DNA of 64,000 bases from Methylobacterium sp. E-045 (GTDB lineage: Bacteria > Pseudomonadota > Alphaproteobacteria > Rhizobiales > Beijerinckiaceae). A model generated the notes under the pieces. That model was not told the DNA's origin. It saw only the letters and a list, made by a program, of their open reading frames with translations, and did no database searches. Both the position numbers and the translations under genes were made by a program. Positions 57,393-64,000 of the stretch are shown in pieces. Position 1 is the first letter of the stretch; every line of letters starts with the position of its first letter. The stretch spans positions 186,001 to 250,000 of the forward strand of contig NZ_JAKSYE010000086.1 of assembly GCF_022829685.1 (NCBI RefSeq), given 5' to 3'.

Positions 57393-60239
57393 CTACTCGG
57401 CCGCCTCGCTATAGGCGTCCACCGGCGGGCAGGAGCAAACGAGGTTGCGGTCGCCATAGGCGTTGTCGACGCGGTTGATCGGCGGCCAGTACTTGTCCAT
57501 CCGCAGGCTCCCCGACGGGAAGCACGCCGCCTCGCGGGAATAGGGCCGCTCCCAGGGGCCGATCAGGTCCGCCACCGTGTGCGGCGCGTGTTTCAGCGGG
57601 TTGTCAGCCCGGTCCATCCGCCCCTCCTCGATGGCACAGATTTCTTCCCGGATCGCCAGCATGGCGTCGCAGAACCGGTCGATCTCGCCCTTGGTCTCGG
57701 ATTCGGTCGGCTCGATCATCAGGGTGCCGGCCACCGGCCAGGACATGGTCGGCGGGTGGAAGCCGCAATCGATCAGGCGCTTGGCGATGTCCTCGACGCC
57801 GATCCCGGCCGATTTCTGGAAGGGCCGTACGTCGATGATGCATTCATGCGCCACGCGGCCCTGCGCCCCGGCATAGAGCACCGGATAGGCCCCCTTCAGG
57901 CGGCTGGCGATGTAATTGGCGTTGAGGATCGCGATGCGGGTCGCCTGGGTGAGTCCGCGTCCGCCCATGAGCAGGCAGTAGCTCCACGAGATCGGCAGGA
58001 TCGAGGCCGAGCCGTAGGGTGCGGCCGAGACCGCACCTTCCTCGGCCGTCCGTGGATCGGAGGGCAGGAACGGGATCAGGTGCGCCTTGACGCCGATCGG
58101 GCCCATGCCGGGGCCGCCGCCGCCATGGGGGATGCAGAAGGTCTTGTGCAGGTTGAGGTGGCTGACATCGGCGCCGATGTCGCCGGGGCGGGCGAGGCCC
58201 ACCATGGCGTTGAGGTTGGCCCCGTCGAGATAGACCTGGCCGCCATGGGCATGGACGATGTCGCAGATCTCGCGGACCCGCACCTCGAACACCCCATGCG
58301 TCGAAGGGTAGGTGATCATGCAGGCCGCGAGGTTTTCGGAATGCAGCTCGGCCTTCTTCGAAAAGTCCTCCACGTCGATGTTGCCGTGCCGGTCGGCGCC
58401 CACCACCACGACGCTCATGCCGCACATCTGGGCCGAGGCCGGGTTGGTGCCGTGCGCCGAGGACGGGATCAGGCAGATGGTGCGGTGCCCCTCCCCCCGC
58501 GACCGGTGATAGGCGCGGATGGCGAGCAGGCCGGCATATTCCCCCTGCGCGCCGGAATTCGGCTGCATCGAGATCGCGTCGTAGCCGGTGATCGCGCAGA
58601 GTTTTTCGGAGAAATCGCGCAGGAGCTCGTGGTAGCCCTCGGCCTGATCCGCCGGCACGAAGGGGTGGATCTCCGAGAATTCCGGCCAGGAGATCGGCAG
58701 CATCTCGGCGGTGGCGTTGAGCTTCATCGTGCAGGAGCCGAGCGGGATCATCGCCCGGTCCAGCGCCAGGTCGCGGTCGGCGAGGCGGCGCATGTAGCGC
58801 GTCATCTCGCTCTCGGCCCGGTTCATGTGGAAGATCGGGTGGGTGAGATAGGCGGAGGTGCGGACGTTGGCCTCCGGCAGGCGCGGGGCGGGCCAGGCCT
58901 CGTCGTAGGCGAGGTGGTCGCCGCCGAAGGCGCGCCACACCGCCTGGACGATGTCGGGCCGGGTGCGCTCGTCGACAGTGATGCCGATGCGGTCGGTGCC
59001 GACCTTGCGCAGGTTGATGCCGTTGGCCACGGCGTTGGCAAGGATCAGGCCCTGGAACGCCCCGACCCGGACCGTGACGGTGTCGAAGAACGTCTCCGAC
59101 TCCACCGCGAAGCCGAGACTCTCCAGGCCCTGCGCCACCCGCACCGCGTCGCGATGGACCCGCGCGGCGATGGCCTTCAGCCCGCGCGGCCCGTGGAACA
59201 CCGCGTACATCCCGGCGATGACCGCCAGCAGCACCTGCGCGGTGCAGATGTTCGAGGTCGCCTTCTCGCGGCGGATATGCTGCTCGCGGGTCTGCAGGGC
59301 GAGACGATAGGCGCGGTTGCCCCGCGCATCGACGGAGACGCCCACGAGACGGCCCGGAAGGGTGCGCTTGTGCGCGTCGCGGGTGGCGAGGTAGGCGGCG
59401 TGCGGGCCGCCATAGCCCATGGGCACGCCGTAGCGCTGCATCGTGCCGACGGCGATGTCGGCCCCCATCTCGCCCGGAGGCTTGAGGAGGGTGAGCGCCA
59501 GGGGGTCGGCGGCCATCACCGCCACCGCGCCGGCCGCGTGCAGGCGGGCGATGATCTCCGAGAAATCGTGGATGGCGCCGCAGACGCCGGGATACTGGAG
59601 AATCGCGCCGAAGACCTGCGCGGGGTCGAGATCGGTGGCGGGATCGCCGACGACGATCTCCCAGCCCAGCGGCGCGGCGCGGGTCTTCAGGACGGCGATG
59701 GTCTGGGGCAGGCATTCGGCATCGACGAAGAAGGCGGACTTGCCGTTACCGGCGATGCGCGAGGCCATGCCCATGGCCTCCGCCGCCGCCGTGGCCTCGT
59801 CCAGCAGCGAGGCGTTGGCGATGTCGAGCCCGGTGAGGTCGCAGACCAGGGTCTGGAAGTTCAGCAGCGCCTCGAGCCGGCCCTGGCTGATCTCGGGCTG
59901 GTAGGGCGAATAGGCCGTGTACCAGGCCGGGTTCTCGAAGATGTTGCGCTGGATCACCGGCGGCATCGTGGTGCCATGGTAGCCCTGGCCGATGAGCGAG
60001 ACGAGGAGCCGGTTCTTGTCGGCGATGCCGCGCATGTGCTCCAGCACCCGGCGCTCGGTGAGCGACGTGCCGAAATCGATGCGCTCCGCCTGGCGGATGT
60101 CGGCCGGCAGGGTCTCGTCCACGAGGCCGTGAAGGCTCGGCGCGTCGACCACGGCGAGCATCGCCTCGATCTCCCCGGCGGTGGGGCCGATATGGCGGCG
60201 GTTGGCGAAATCATAAGGGTCGTAGCGGTCGTTGGGCAT
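57393..60239 (-). CDS. gcvP: glycine dehydrogenase (decarboxylating), P-protein
   Basis: 948-residue PLP-dependent P-protein of the glycine cleavage system, which decarboxylates glycine and passes the aminomethyl group to lipoyl-GcvH. Both homologous halves are present in a single chain. The PLP Lys is Lys699 in H-L-N-L-H-K-T-F, followed by the G-G-G-G-P-G loop. ATG 60239 gives [19 protein letters not shown]. The last gene of gcvTHP, it is separated from gcvH by repeat DNA. Its last nine codons and terminator are duplicated at 53545-53654. Confidence 0.95.
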   Translation of the reverse strand: MPNDRYDPYDFANRRHIGPTAGEIEAMLAVVDAPSLHGLVDETLPADIRQAERIDFGTSLTERRVLEHMRGIADKNRLLVSLIGQGYHGTTMPPVIQRNIFENPAWYTAYSPYQPEISQGRLEALLNFQTLVCDLTGLDIANASLLDEATAAAEAMGMASRIAGNGKSAFFVDAECLPQTIAVLKTRAAPLGWEIVVGDPATDLDPAQVFGAILQYPGVCGAIHDFSEIIARLHAAGAVAVMAADPLALTLLKPPGEMGADIAVGTMQRYGVPMGYGGPHAAYLATRDAHKRTLPGRLVGVSVDARGNRAYRLALQTREQHIRREKATSNICTAQVLLAVIAGMYAVFHGPRGLKAIAARVHRDAVRVAQGLESLGFAVESETFFDTVTVRVGAFQGLILANAVANGINLRKVGTDRIGITVDERTRPDIVQAVWRAFGGDHLAYDEAWPAPRLPEANVRTSAYLTHPIFHMNRAESEMTRYMRRLADRDLALDRAMIPLGSCTMKLNATAEMLPISWPEFSEIHPFVPADQAEGYHELLRDFSEKLCAITGYDAISMQPNSGAQGEYAGLLAIRAYHRSRGEGHRTICLIPSSAHGTNPASAQMCGMSVVVVGADRHGNIDVEDFSKKAELHSENLAACMITYPSTHGVFEVRVREICDIVHAHGGQVYLDGANLNAMVGLARPGDIGADVSHLNLHKTFCIPHGGGGPGMGPIGVKAHLIPFLPSDPRTAEEGAVSAAPYGSASILPISWSYCLLMGGRGLTQATRIAILNANYIASRLKGAYPVLYAGAQGRVAHECIIDVRPFQKSAGIGVEDIAKRLIDCGFHPPTMSWPVAGTLMIEPTESETKGEIDRFCDAMLAIREEICAIEEGRMDRADNPLKHAPHTVADLIGPWERPYSREAACFPSGSLRMDKYWPPINRVDNAYGDRNLVCSCPPVDAYSEAAE

Positions 60240-60612
60240 GATGGGCCTCGGAGGTCTCGAGAGGTTCGCACGCATCTCCCTCCCCCCTCTGCGGGGGAGG
60301 GTGGCCCTCGCGTCAGCGAGGGTCGGGAGAGGGGAGCGCCAGTTCCGGAGAGGTCGCCCCCTCTCCCGCCCGCTCCGCATCGGTTGCCGGGTTCACCCAT
60401 CTGCTCGACGGTTGTGCCCTCTTTCCAAGAGGGTTTGGCATGAGGCGCGACGGGCTCCCTCTCCCGTTTGGGAGAGGGTTGGGGTGAGGGGCGTGGACTC
60501 CCCGAAAAGGTCACACACCTCACCCTGTCCCTCTCCTTCCAGGAGAGGGGACCCGAGCGGCCCGCGGGATGCGTGAACATCCTGGCCCGCAGGGGGGGAG
60601 GGTCAGTCGGTG
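60240..60612. repeat. gcvH-gcvP spacer with palindromic intergenic repeat, copy 3
   Basis: 373-nt gap. The part ~60395-60560 carries the same repeat family as 13977-14155, in inverted order: CATCTGCTCGAC, GCATGAGGCGCGACGGG, a GGGTGAGG...CCTCACCC inner dyad and a CCCTCTCCT-TCC-AGGAGAGGG hairpin. No gene is supported. The hairpins may lower expression of gcvP relative to gcvT and gcvH. Confidence 0.65.
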
Positions 60613-60975
60613 CTACTTCGCGAACTCGGCGTAGGCCGCCTCGTCCATCAGCCCGTCGAGCGCCGAGACGTCGTCGAGGCGGAGGCGGTAGAGCCAGCCG
60701 GCGCCCTGCGGGTCGGTGCCGACGCTGGCCGGATCGGACACGGCGGCCTCGTTGACCTCCGTCACCTCGCCCGAGACCGGCGCGAACACGTCGGAGGCGG
60801 CCTTCACCGATTCCACCACCGCCGCCGCCTCGCCCTTGACGAGCTTGGCGCCGACCTTGGGCAGTTCGACGAAGACGAGGTCTCCGAGCTGCTCCGCCGC
60901 GTGGGCGGTGATGCCGATGGTGGCGATGTCACCGTCGATGGCCAGCCACTCGTGCTCGTCCGTGAATTTCAGCAT
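60613..60975 (-). CDS. gcvH: glycine cleavage system H protein
   Basis: 120-residue lipoyl carrier protein. Lipoate attaches to Lys58 in V-V-E-S-V-K-A-A-S. It shuttles the aminomethyl group between P-, T- and L-proteins. It lies 49 nt downstream of gcvT and shares the riboswitch-controlled transcript. Confidence 0.95.
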   Translation of the reverse strand: MLKFTDEHEWLAIDGDIATIGITAHAAEQLGDLVFVELPKVGAKLVKGEAAAVVESVKAASDVFAPVSGEVTEVNEAAVSDPASVGTDPQGAGWLYRLRLDDVSALDGLMDEAAYAEFAK

Positions 60976-61024
60976 GTTTCGCTCCGTGAAGAGGTGTGGG
61001 GGGAAGTCGGCCGGGGGCCGGGCG

Positions 61025-62155
61025 TCAACGGCGCTTGAAGCGTGCGGGAACGAAGGGAAGCGCCACGACCGAGACCGGCAGGCGCCGGCCGCGCACCTCC
61101 GCGTAGAGGCGGGTGCCGGGCGTCGACAGGGCGGCGGGAACGTAGCCCATGGCGATGGGGGCCTTGAGGCCGGGGCTGAAGCCGCCGGAGGTGACGCGGC
61201 CGATGCTCTCGCCGGCTTCCTCGGCGAAGAGCGCGGCCCCTCCCCGCACCGGGGTCGGCCCCTCGGGCAGCAGCCCGACGCGCCGTGATGCGGGACCGTC
61301 GGTGATCTCCGCCAGGATGCGCGCGGCGCCGGGAAACCCGCCCGCCCGCGCCCCGCCCGTGCGGCGGACCGGCTGGATCGCCCAGGTCAGGCCGGCCTCC
61401 ACCGGGCTGGTGGCCGGATCGATATCGGAACCGTGCAGGCACAGGCCCGCTTCCAGGCGCAGGGAATCGCGGGCGCCGAGGCCCACCGGTTCCACGTCCC
61501 CGTCCTGGAGCAAGGCCTCGGCCACCATGTCCGCCGCCTCTTCGGGCAGCGAAATCTCGAACCCGTCCTCTCCGGTATAGCCCGAGCGGCTGACGATGGC
61601 GGCGGCCCCGAGGATGTCGACCACCCGCACGTCGAGGAAGCGCATGGCGGCGGTCTCCGGGGCGAGGCGCGCCAGGGCCTTCTCCGCCAGCGGCCCCTGG
61701 AGGGCGAGGAGCGCGCGGGGCAGCACCGCGATCTCGCACAGGCCGGTGAGATGGGCCCGGAGATAGGCCTCGTCGGCGAGTTTATTGGCGGCGTTGACGA
61801 CCAGGATCAGGCTGTCGTCGAGGCGCGCGACCATGAGGTCGTCGAGGATGCCCCCGGTCTCGCCGGTGAGGAAGCCGTAGCGCTGCCGGCCCGGCGCCAG
61901 CCCCGACACGTCGATGGGGAGAAGGGTTTCGAGGGCGCGGGCAAGGTCCGCCATCCCGCCCGGACCCGGCTTCAGCTGGATCTGGCCCATATGCGACACG
62001 TCGAACAGCCCCGCCGCCCTGCGGGTATGGAGATGTTCGGCGATCAGGCCGGCCGGATAGTGCAGCGGAAGGGCATAGCCCGCGAAGGGCACCATGCGGG
62101 CCCCGTGGCGCAGGTGGAGCGCGTGGAGCGGCGTGCTGGAAGCATCGAGCGGCAT
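61025..62155 (-). CDS. gcvT: aminomethyltransferase, glycine cleavage T protein
   Basis: 376-residue T-protein that moves the methylene group from GcvH to tetrahydrofolate and releases ammonia. The family blocks [20 protein letters not shown] and [10 protein letters not shown] are present; the last contains the folate-contacting residues. The frame extends to 62215, but that would start inside the second glycine aptamer, so ATG 62155 (after GGGAAGACC) is preferred. Confidence 0.93.
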   Translation of the reverse strand: MPLDASSTPLHALHLRHGARMVPFAGYALPLHYPAGLIAEHLHTRRAAGLFDVSHMGQIQLKPGPGGMADLARALETLLPIDVSGLAPGRQRYGFLTGETGGILDDLMVARLDDSLILVVNAANKLADEAYLRAHLTGLCEIAVLPRALLALQGPLAEKALARLAPETAAMRFLDVRVVDILGAAAIVSRSGYTGEDGFEISLPEEAADMVAEALLQDGDVEPVGLGARDSLRLEAGLCLHGSDIDPATSPVEAGLTWAIQPVRRTGGARAGGFPGAARILAEITDGPASRRVGLLPEGPTPVRGGAALFAEEAGESIGRVTSGGFSPGLKAPIAMGYVPAALSTPGTRLYAEVRGRRLPVSVVALPFVPARFKRR

Positions 62156-62212
62156 CTGGTCTTCCCATGACAGAACGCGTCCGGCCGCTCGATCGAGCGA
62201 TCCGGCTACCCC

Positions 62213-62402
62213 CATCTGTCACGGTTACCTGAGAGCTTCTCCCGACCCGGCGAGGGCGGGATTTCTCCTTCGGTGGACGCCCGCTAAGGCGCCTCTCTCC
62301 AGATTGTCAAAACGAAGCGGTGATTGTGCCTGAGAGTTTCCGGGGGTGGTTGCTCCGTCGGCGCCATGACCGGATCAGACCGGCCTGGGCTCTCCCGCTT
62401 CG
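62213..62402 (-). ncRNA. tandem glycine riboswitch controlling gcvTHP
   Basis: Two glycine aptamers in tandem on the minus strand. Aptamer 1 (62402 to 62312) is closed by a CGAAGCGG/CCGCTTCG P1 stem and contains GGGAGAG, CCGACGGAGCAACC and GGAAACTCTCAGGCA. Aptamer 2 (62305 to 62213) is closed by ATCTG/CAGAT and contains GGAGAG, CCGAAGGAGAAATCC and AGCTCTCAGGTAACCG. These are the hallmark blocks of the class. Glycine binding to both should switch on gcvT expression. Confidence 0.93.
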
Positions 62403-62540
62403 TCATTCGCTGACGGGCTGAACGTCTCATGTCGGAAGAAGCGGCGCAAGGCCGCAGGTTTCAAAGACAGGATTCTGTGTCTCACCCGGCAGGGGTCGGG
62501 TCGGGTGGAACCGCCGGGACTCGCCGGGGATTCGCCTGTC

Positions 62541-63302
62541 ATGGCCATCGCATCCGGGCACGACCTCGCCGGCCCCCGCCCCCGGCAGACCAAGCGCTCC
62601 CCCGACCTCGCCGACGCGAGCCTCAGCGACAAGGCGCTGGAGATCCACCGCCGGCTCTGCCCGGTCTACGGCTGCCCGATTCCCTATTTCCACAGCCTCG
62701 ACCCCTTGAGCGAGCTCGTCTCCTCGCTGCTCTCCCATCGCACCCGGAACGCCGAGTCCGGCCGCGCCTTCAAGGCGCTGCGGGCGCGGTACCCGGACTG
62801 GGCCGACGTCGCGGCGGCGCCGGTGGAGGCGATCGAGGCGACGATCTCCGGCGTCACCTGGCCGGAACTGAAGGCGCCCCGCATCCGCGCCGTCCTGGCG
62901 GCGGTGGCCGAGCGTCACGGCGCCCTCTCCCTCGATTTCCTGAAGGAGATGGAGGTCGATGCGGCCCGCGCCTGGCTCGAGGCGATCCCCGGCGTGGGCC
63001 CGAAGACCAGCGCGGCGGTGCTCTCGTTCAGCCTGCTGCGGATGCCGGCCCTGCCGGTGGACAGCCACCATCACCGGGTGGCCCAGCGCACCGGCCTCAT
63101 CGGCCCGAAGGTCGATGTCGGTCCCTCGCACCCGATCCTGCGAGCCCAGCTGCCGGCGGAGTGGAGCGCCCAGGATCTCTACGACAACCACGAGATCCTG
63201 ATGCTCCACGGCCAGGCCGTCTGCCACCACCGCAATCCGACCTGCGGGACCTGCGTGTTGCTGGACATCTGCCCGACCGGGCAGGCGCGGGAGCGGGGTT
63301 AG
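62541..63302 (+). CDS. endonuclease III-like DNA glycosylase
   Basis: 253-residue HhH-GPD protein. The helix-hairpin-helix I-P-G-V-G-P-K-T-S (149-157) carries Lys155, and Asp174 lies in L-P-V-D-S-H-H-H-R-V. The [4Fe-4S] loop C-x6-C-x2-C-x5-C is Cys228, Cys235, Cys238 and Cys244. It likely removes oxidised pyrimidines. The family's usual L-S-A-Q-A-T-D is L-S-H-R-T-R-N here, so it is a divergent paralog rather than standard Nth. It is divergent from the riboswitch. Confidence 0.86.
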   Translation: MAIASGHDLAGPRPRQTKRSPDLADASLSDKALEIHRRLCPVYGCPIPYFHSLDPLSELVSSLLSHRTRNAESGRAFKALRARYPDWADVAAAPVEAIEATISGVTWPELKAPRIRAVLAAVAERHGALSLDFLKEMEVDAARAWLEAIPGVGPKTSAAVLSFSLLRMPALPVDSHHHRVAQRTGLIGPKVDVGPSHPILRAQLPAEWSAQDLYDNHEILMLHGQAVCHHRNPTCGTCVLLDICPTGQARERG

Positions 63303-63618
63303 GCGGAAGCAGCGATGCCCCCGCGCGGCGGCTTGACCGCTTGGCGGCTCCGTACACCGCGCTTCGCTCCCGCTTTCCGACCGCCACCACCGTTACAGTG
63401 ATGCTGGTGTCGTCGACACGATAGACGAGCCGATAGCCCGCCGACCTGAGCTTGATCTTGTAGCAGTCCTTCAGGTCGGCATCGCGGAGCTTGTCCGCTT
63501 CGACCCTCGGGTTCAGCAGACGCTCCGCCAGCTTCTTCTTGAACTGGACCTGAAGCGTCTCGCCGAGCTTCTGCCATTCCTTGAGCGCGGACGGCAGAAA
63601 TTGGAGCTCAAAGGGCAT
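63097..63618 (-). CDS. RelE/ParE-family toxin with C-terminal run-on
   Basis: Residues 1-92 form a complete RelE-type mRNA interferase or ParE-like toxin: P-F-E-L-Q-F-L-P-S-A-L-K-E-W at the start and V-T-V-V-A-V-G-K-R-E-R-S-A-V-Y at the end. The usual stop is missing and the frame continues ~80 low-complexity residues, running antisense through the last 206 nt of the endonuclease gene. Either the stop was lost by mutation or there is a frame error near 63330. It overlaps the antitoxin stop by 11 nt. Confidence 0.75.
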   Translation of the reverse strand: MPFELQFLPSALKEWQKLGETLQVQFKKKLAERLLNPRVEADKLRDADLKDCYKIKLRSAGYRLVYRVDDTSITVTVVAVGKRERSAVYGAAKRSSRRAGASLLPPNPAPAPARSGRCPATRRSRRSDCGGGRRPGRGASGSRGCRRDPGRSTPPAAGLAGSGARDRHRPSGR

Positions 63619-63865
63619 CCAGAGTGACCCGAACGGGCACTTCCCCGGCGCGCGCTTTCACGATCGTCGCCAGCACGTCGTCGTCGATGGCGTCCATCAT
63701 GGCCTCGAAGGTCTCCGGCGGGACCATGTAGCCCATGACGCGGTTGTGATTCAGGATCGCCACCGGTGCTCCGTCGGCGCGGTTCATCACCGATGTCGGA
63801 CTCTTCTTCAATTCCGACACACTGACCGCCACATCGGCCATGACACTCTGCAGTTGAGCGTCCAT
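63608..63865 (-). CDS. Phd/YefM-family antitoxin
   Basis: 85-residue antitoxin. The N-terminal DNA-binding part V-A-V-S-V-S-E-L-K-K-S-P-T-S-V-M and the turn G-A-P-V-A-I-L-N-H-N-R are Phd/YefM-like, and the C-terminal acidic/hydrophobic tail should wrap the toxin. It precedes the toxin gene and overlaps it by 11 nt, the normal layout. ATG at codon 9 is an alternative start. Confidence 0.85.
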   Translation of the reverse strand: MDAQLQSVMADVAVSVSELKKSPTSVMNRADGAPVAILNHNRVMGYMVPPETFEAMMDAIDDDVLATIVKARAGEVPVRVTLDAL

Positions 63866-63921
63866 TCACCACCTCACTGCCTGCCGCCTCCCTGGAACGG
63901 CCGAGGCGATCGGACTTCGAT

Positions 63922-63955
63922 ACCAAATTTCGTACGCGAATTCGATTGTTTTGGT
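63922..63955. promoter_or_regulatory. candidate operator of the toxin-antitoxin pair
   Basis: Inverted ACCAAA (63922-63927) and TTTGGT (63950-63955) around an AT-rich core containing CGAATTCG, 57 nt upstream of the antitoxin start. Its position and symmetry fit an autoregulated toxin-antitoxin promoter. Confidence 0.4.
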
Positions 63956-64000
63956 GTCCGGCACGACCTGTGCCGCCGATCCGTGCACCTTGACCGCCTT

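Noticed and set aside
57141..60443. 1100-codon plus-strand frame opposite gcvP
   Set aside because: Same shadow effect; gcvP on the other strand has full catalytic motifs.

Overview
The window is GC-rich, gene-dense chromosomal DNA of an alphaproteobacterium of the Hyphomicrobiales (Rhizobiales). A Methylobacterium-like host fits best. This is inferred from the acpXL-type very-long-chain fatty acid cluster for lipid A, the backbone order acnA-ccm-ispZ-ftsY-mtaB-dapF, the DUF1223 protein and the many palindromic intergenic repeats. No rRNA, tRNA, CRISPR array, transposase or integrase was recognised.

Region 1 (1-9 kb): an M29 aminopeptidase, then a minus-strand cluster for the C26-C30 acyl chain of lipid A. 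It runs acpXL, a FabZ-type dehydratase, a ketosynthase-like protein without catalytic Cys/His, an intact FabF-type ketosynthase, a FabG-like reductase, a small SH3 protein, a zinc-type dehydrogenase and an LpxXL-type acyltransferase, ending in a DUF1223 protein. Region 2 (9.3-15.6 kb): an AI-2E-family permease, aconitase, an orphan RelB-like antitoxin and ccmA-ccmB of cytochrome c maturation.

Region 3 (15.6-42.2 kb) separates ccmA-ccmB from ccmC-ccmD-ccmG and looks like an accessory island set into the ccm operon. It holds several regulator-plus-enzyme pairs (LysR/MFS, LysR/DoxX/flavin monooxygenase, LysR/NmrA, MarR/FAD-monooxygenase), three copies of a structured hairpin repeat and a complete Nit1C cluster at 28.5-37.3 kb. 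That cluster has a divergent MocR regulator followed by a DsrE-like MSMEG_0572 protein, nitrilase, radical SAM protein, GNAT, AIR-synthase-like protein, GT4 glycosyltransferase, MSMEG_0570 protein and a flavoprotein. A near-consensus sigma-54 promoter lies just upstream of its first gene. Nit1C clusters have been linked to nitrogen starvation and cyanide assimilation, but their product is not settled. The island ends with an outer-membrane SphA-like protein, a LnmK-like double-hotdog protein and a chemoreceptor broken by a run of eight G.

Region 4 (42.2-52.2 kb) returns to backbone: ccmC-ccmD-ccmG, ispZ/yciB, an orphan HigA-like antitoxin, ftsY, an RluA-type pseudouridine synthase, mtaB, dapF, an exported protein and a PvdE/SyrD-type ABC exporter. 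Region 5 (52.3-57.4 kb) carries ogt, a GNAT, a chimeric ogt/gcvP fragment, and a LysR-SDR-aldo/keto reductase module. Repeated pieces of ogt and of the gcvP 3' end suggest an old tandem duplication. Region 6 (57.4-64 kb) is the glycine cleavage operon gcvT-gcvH-gcvP on the minus strand behind a tandem glycine riboswitch, then an endonuclease III-like gene and a Phd/RelE-type toxin-antitoxin pair whose toxin frame runs on into the neighbouring gene.
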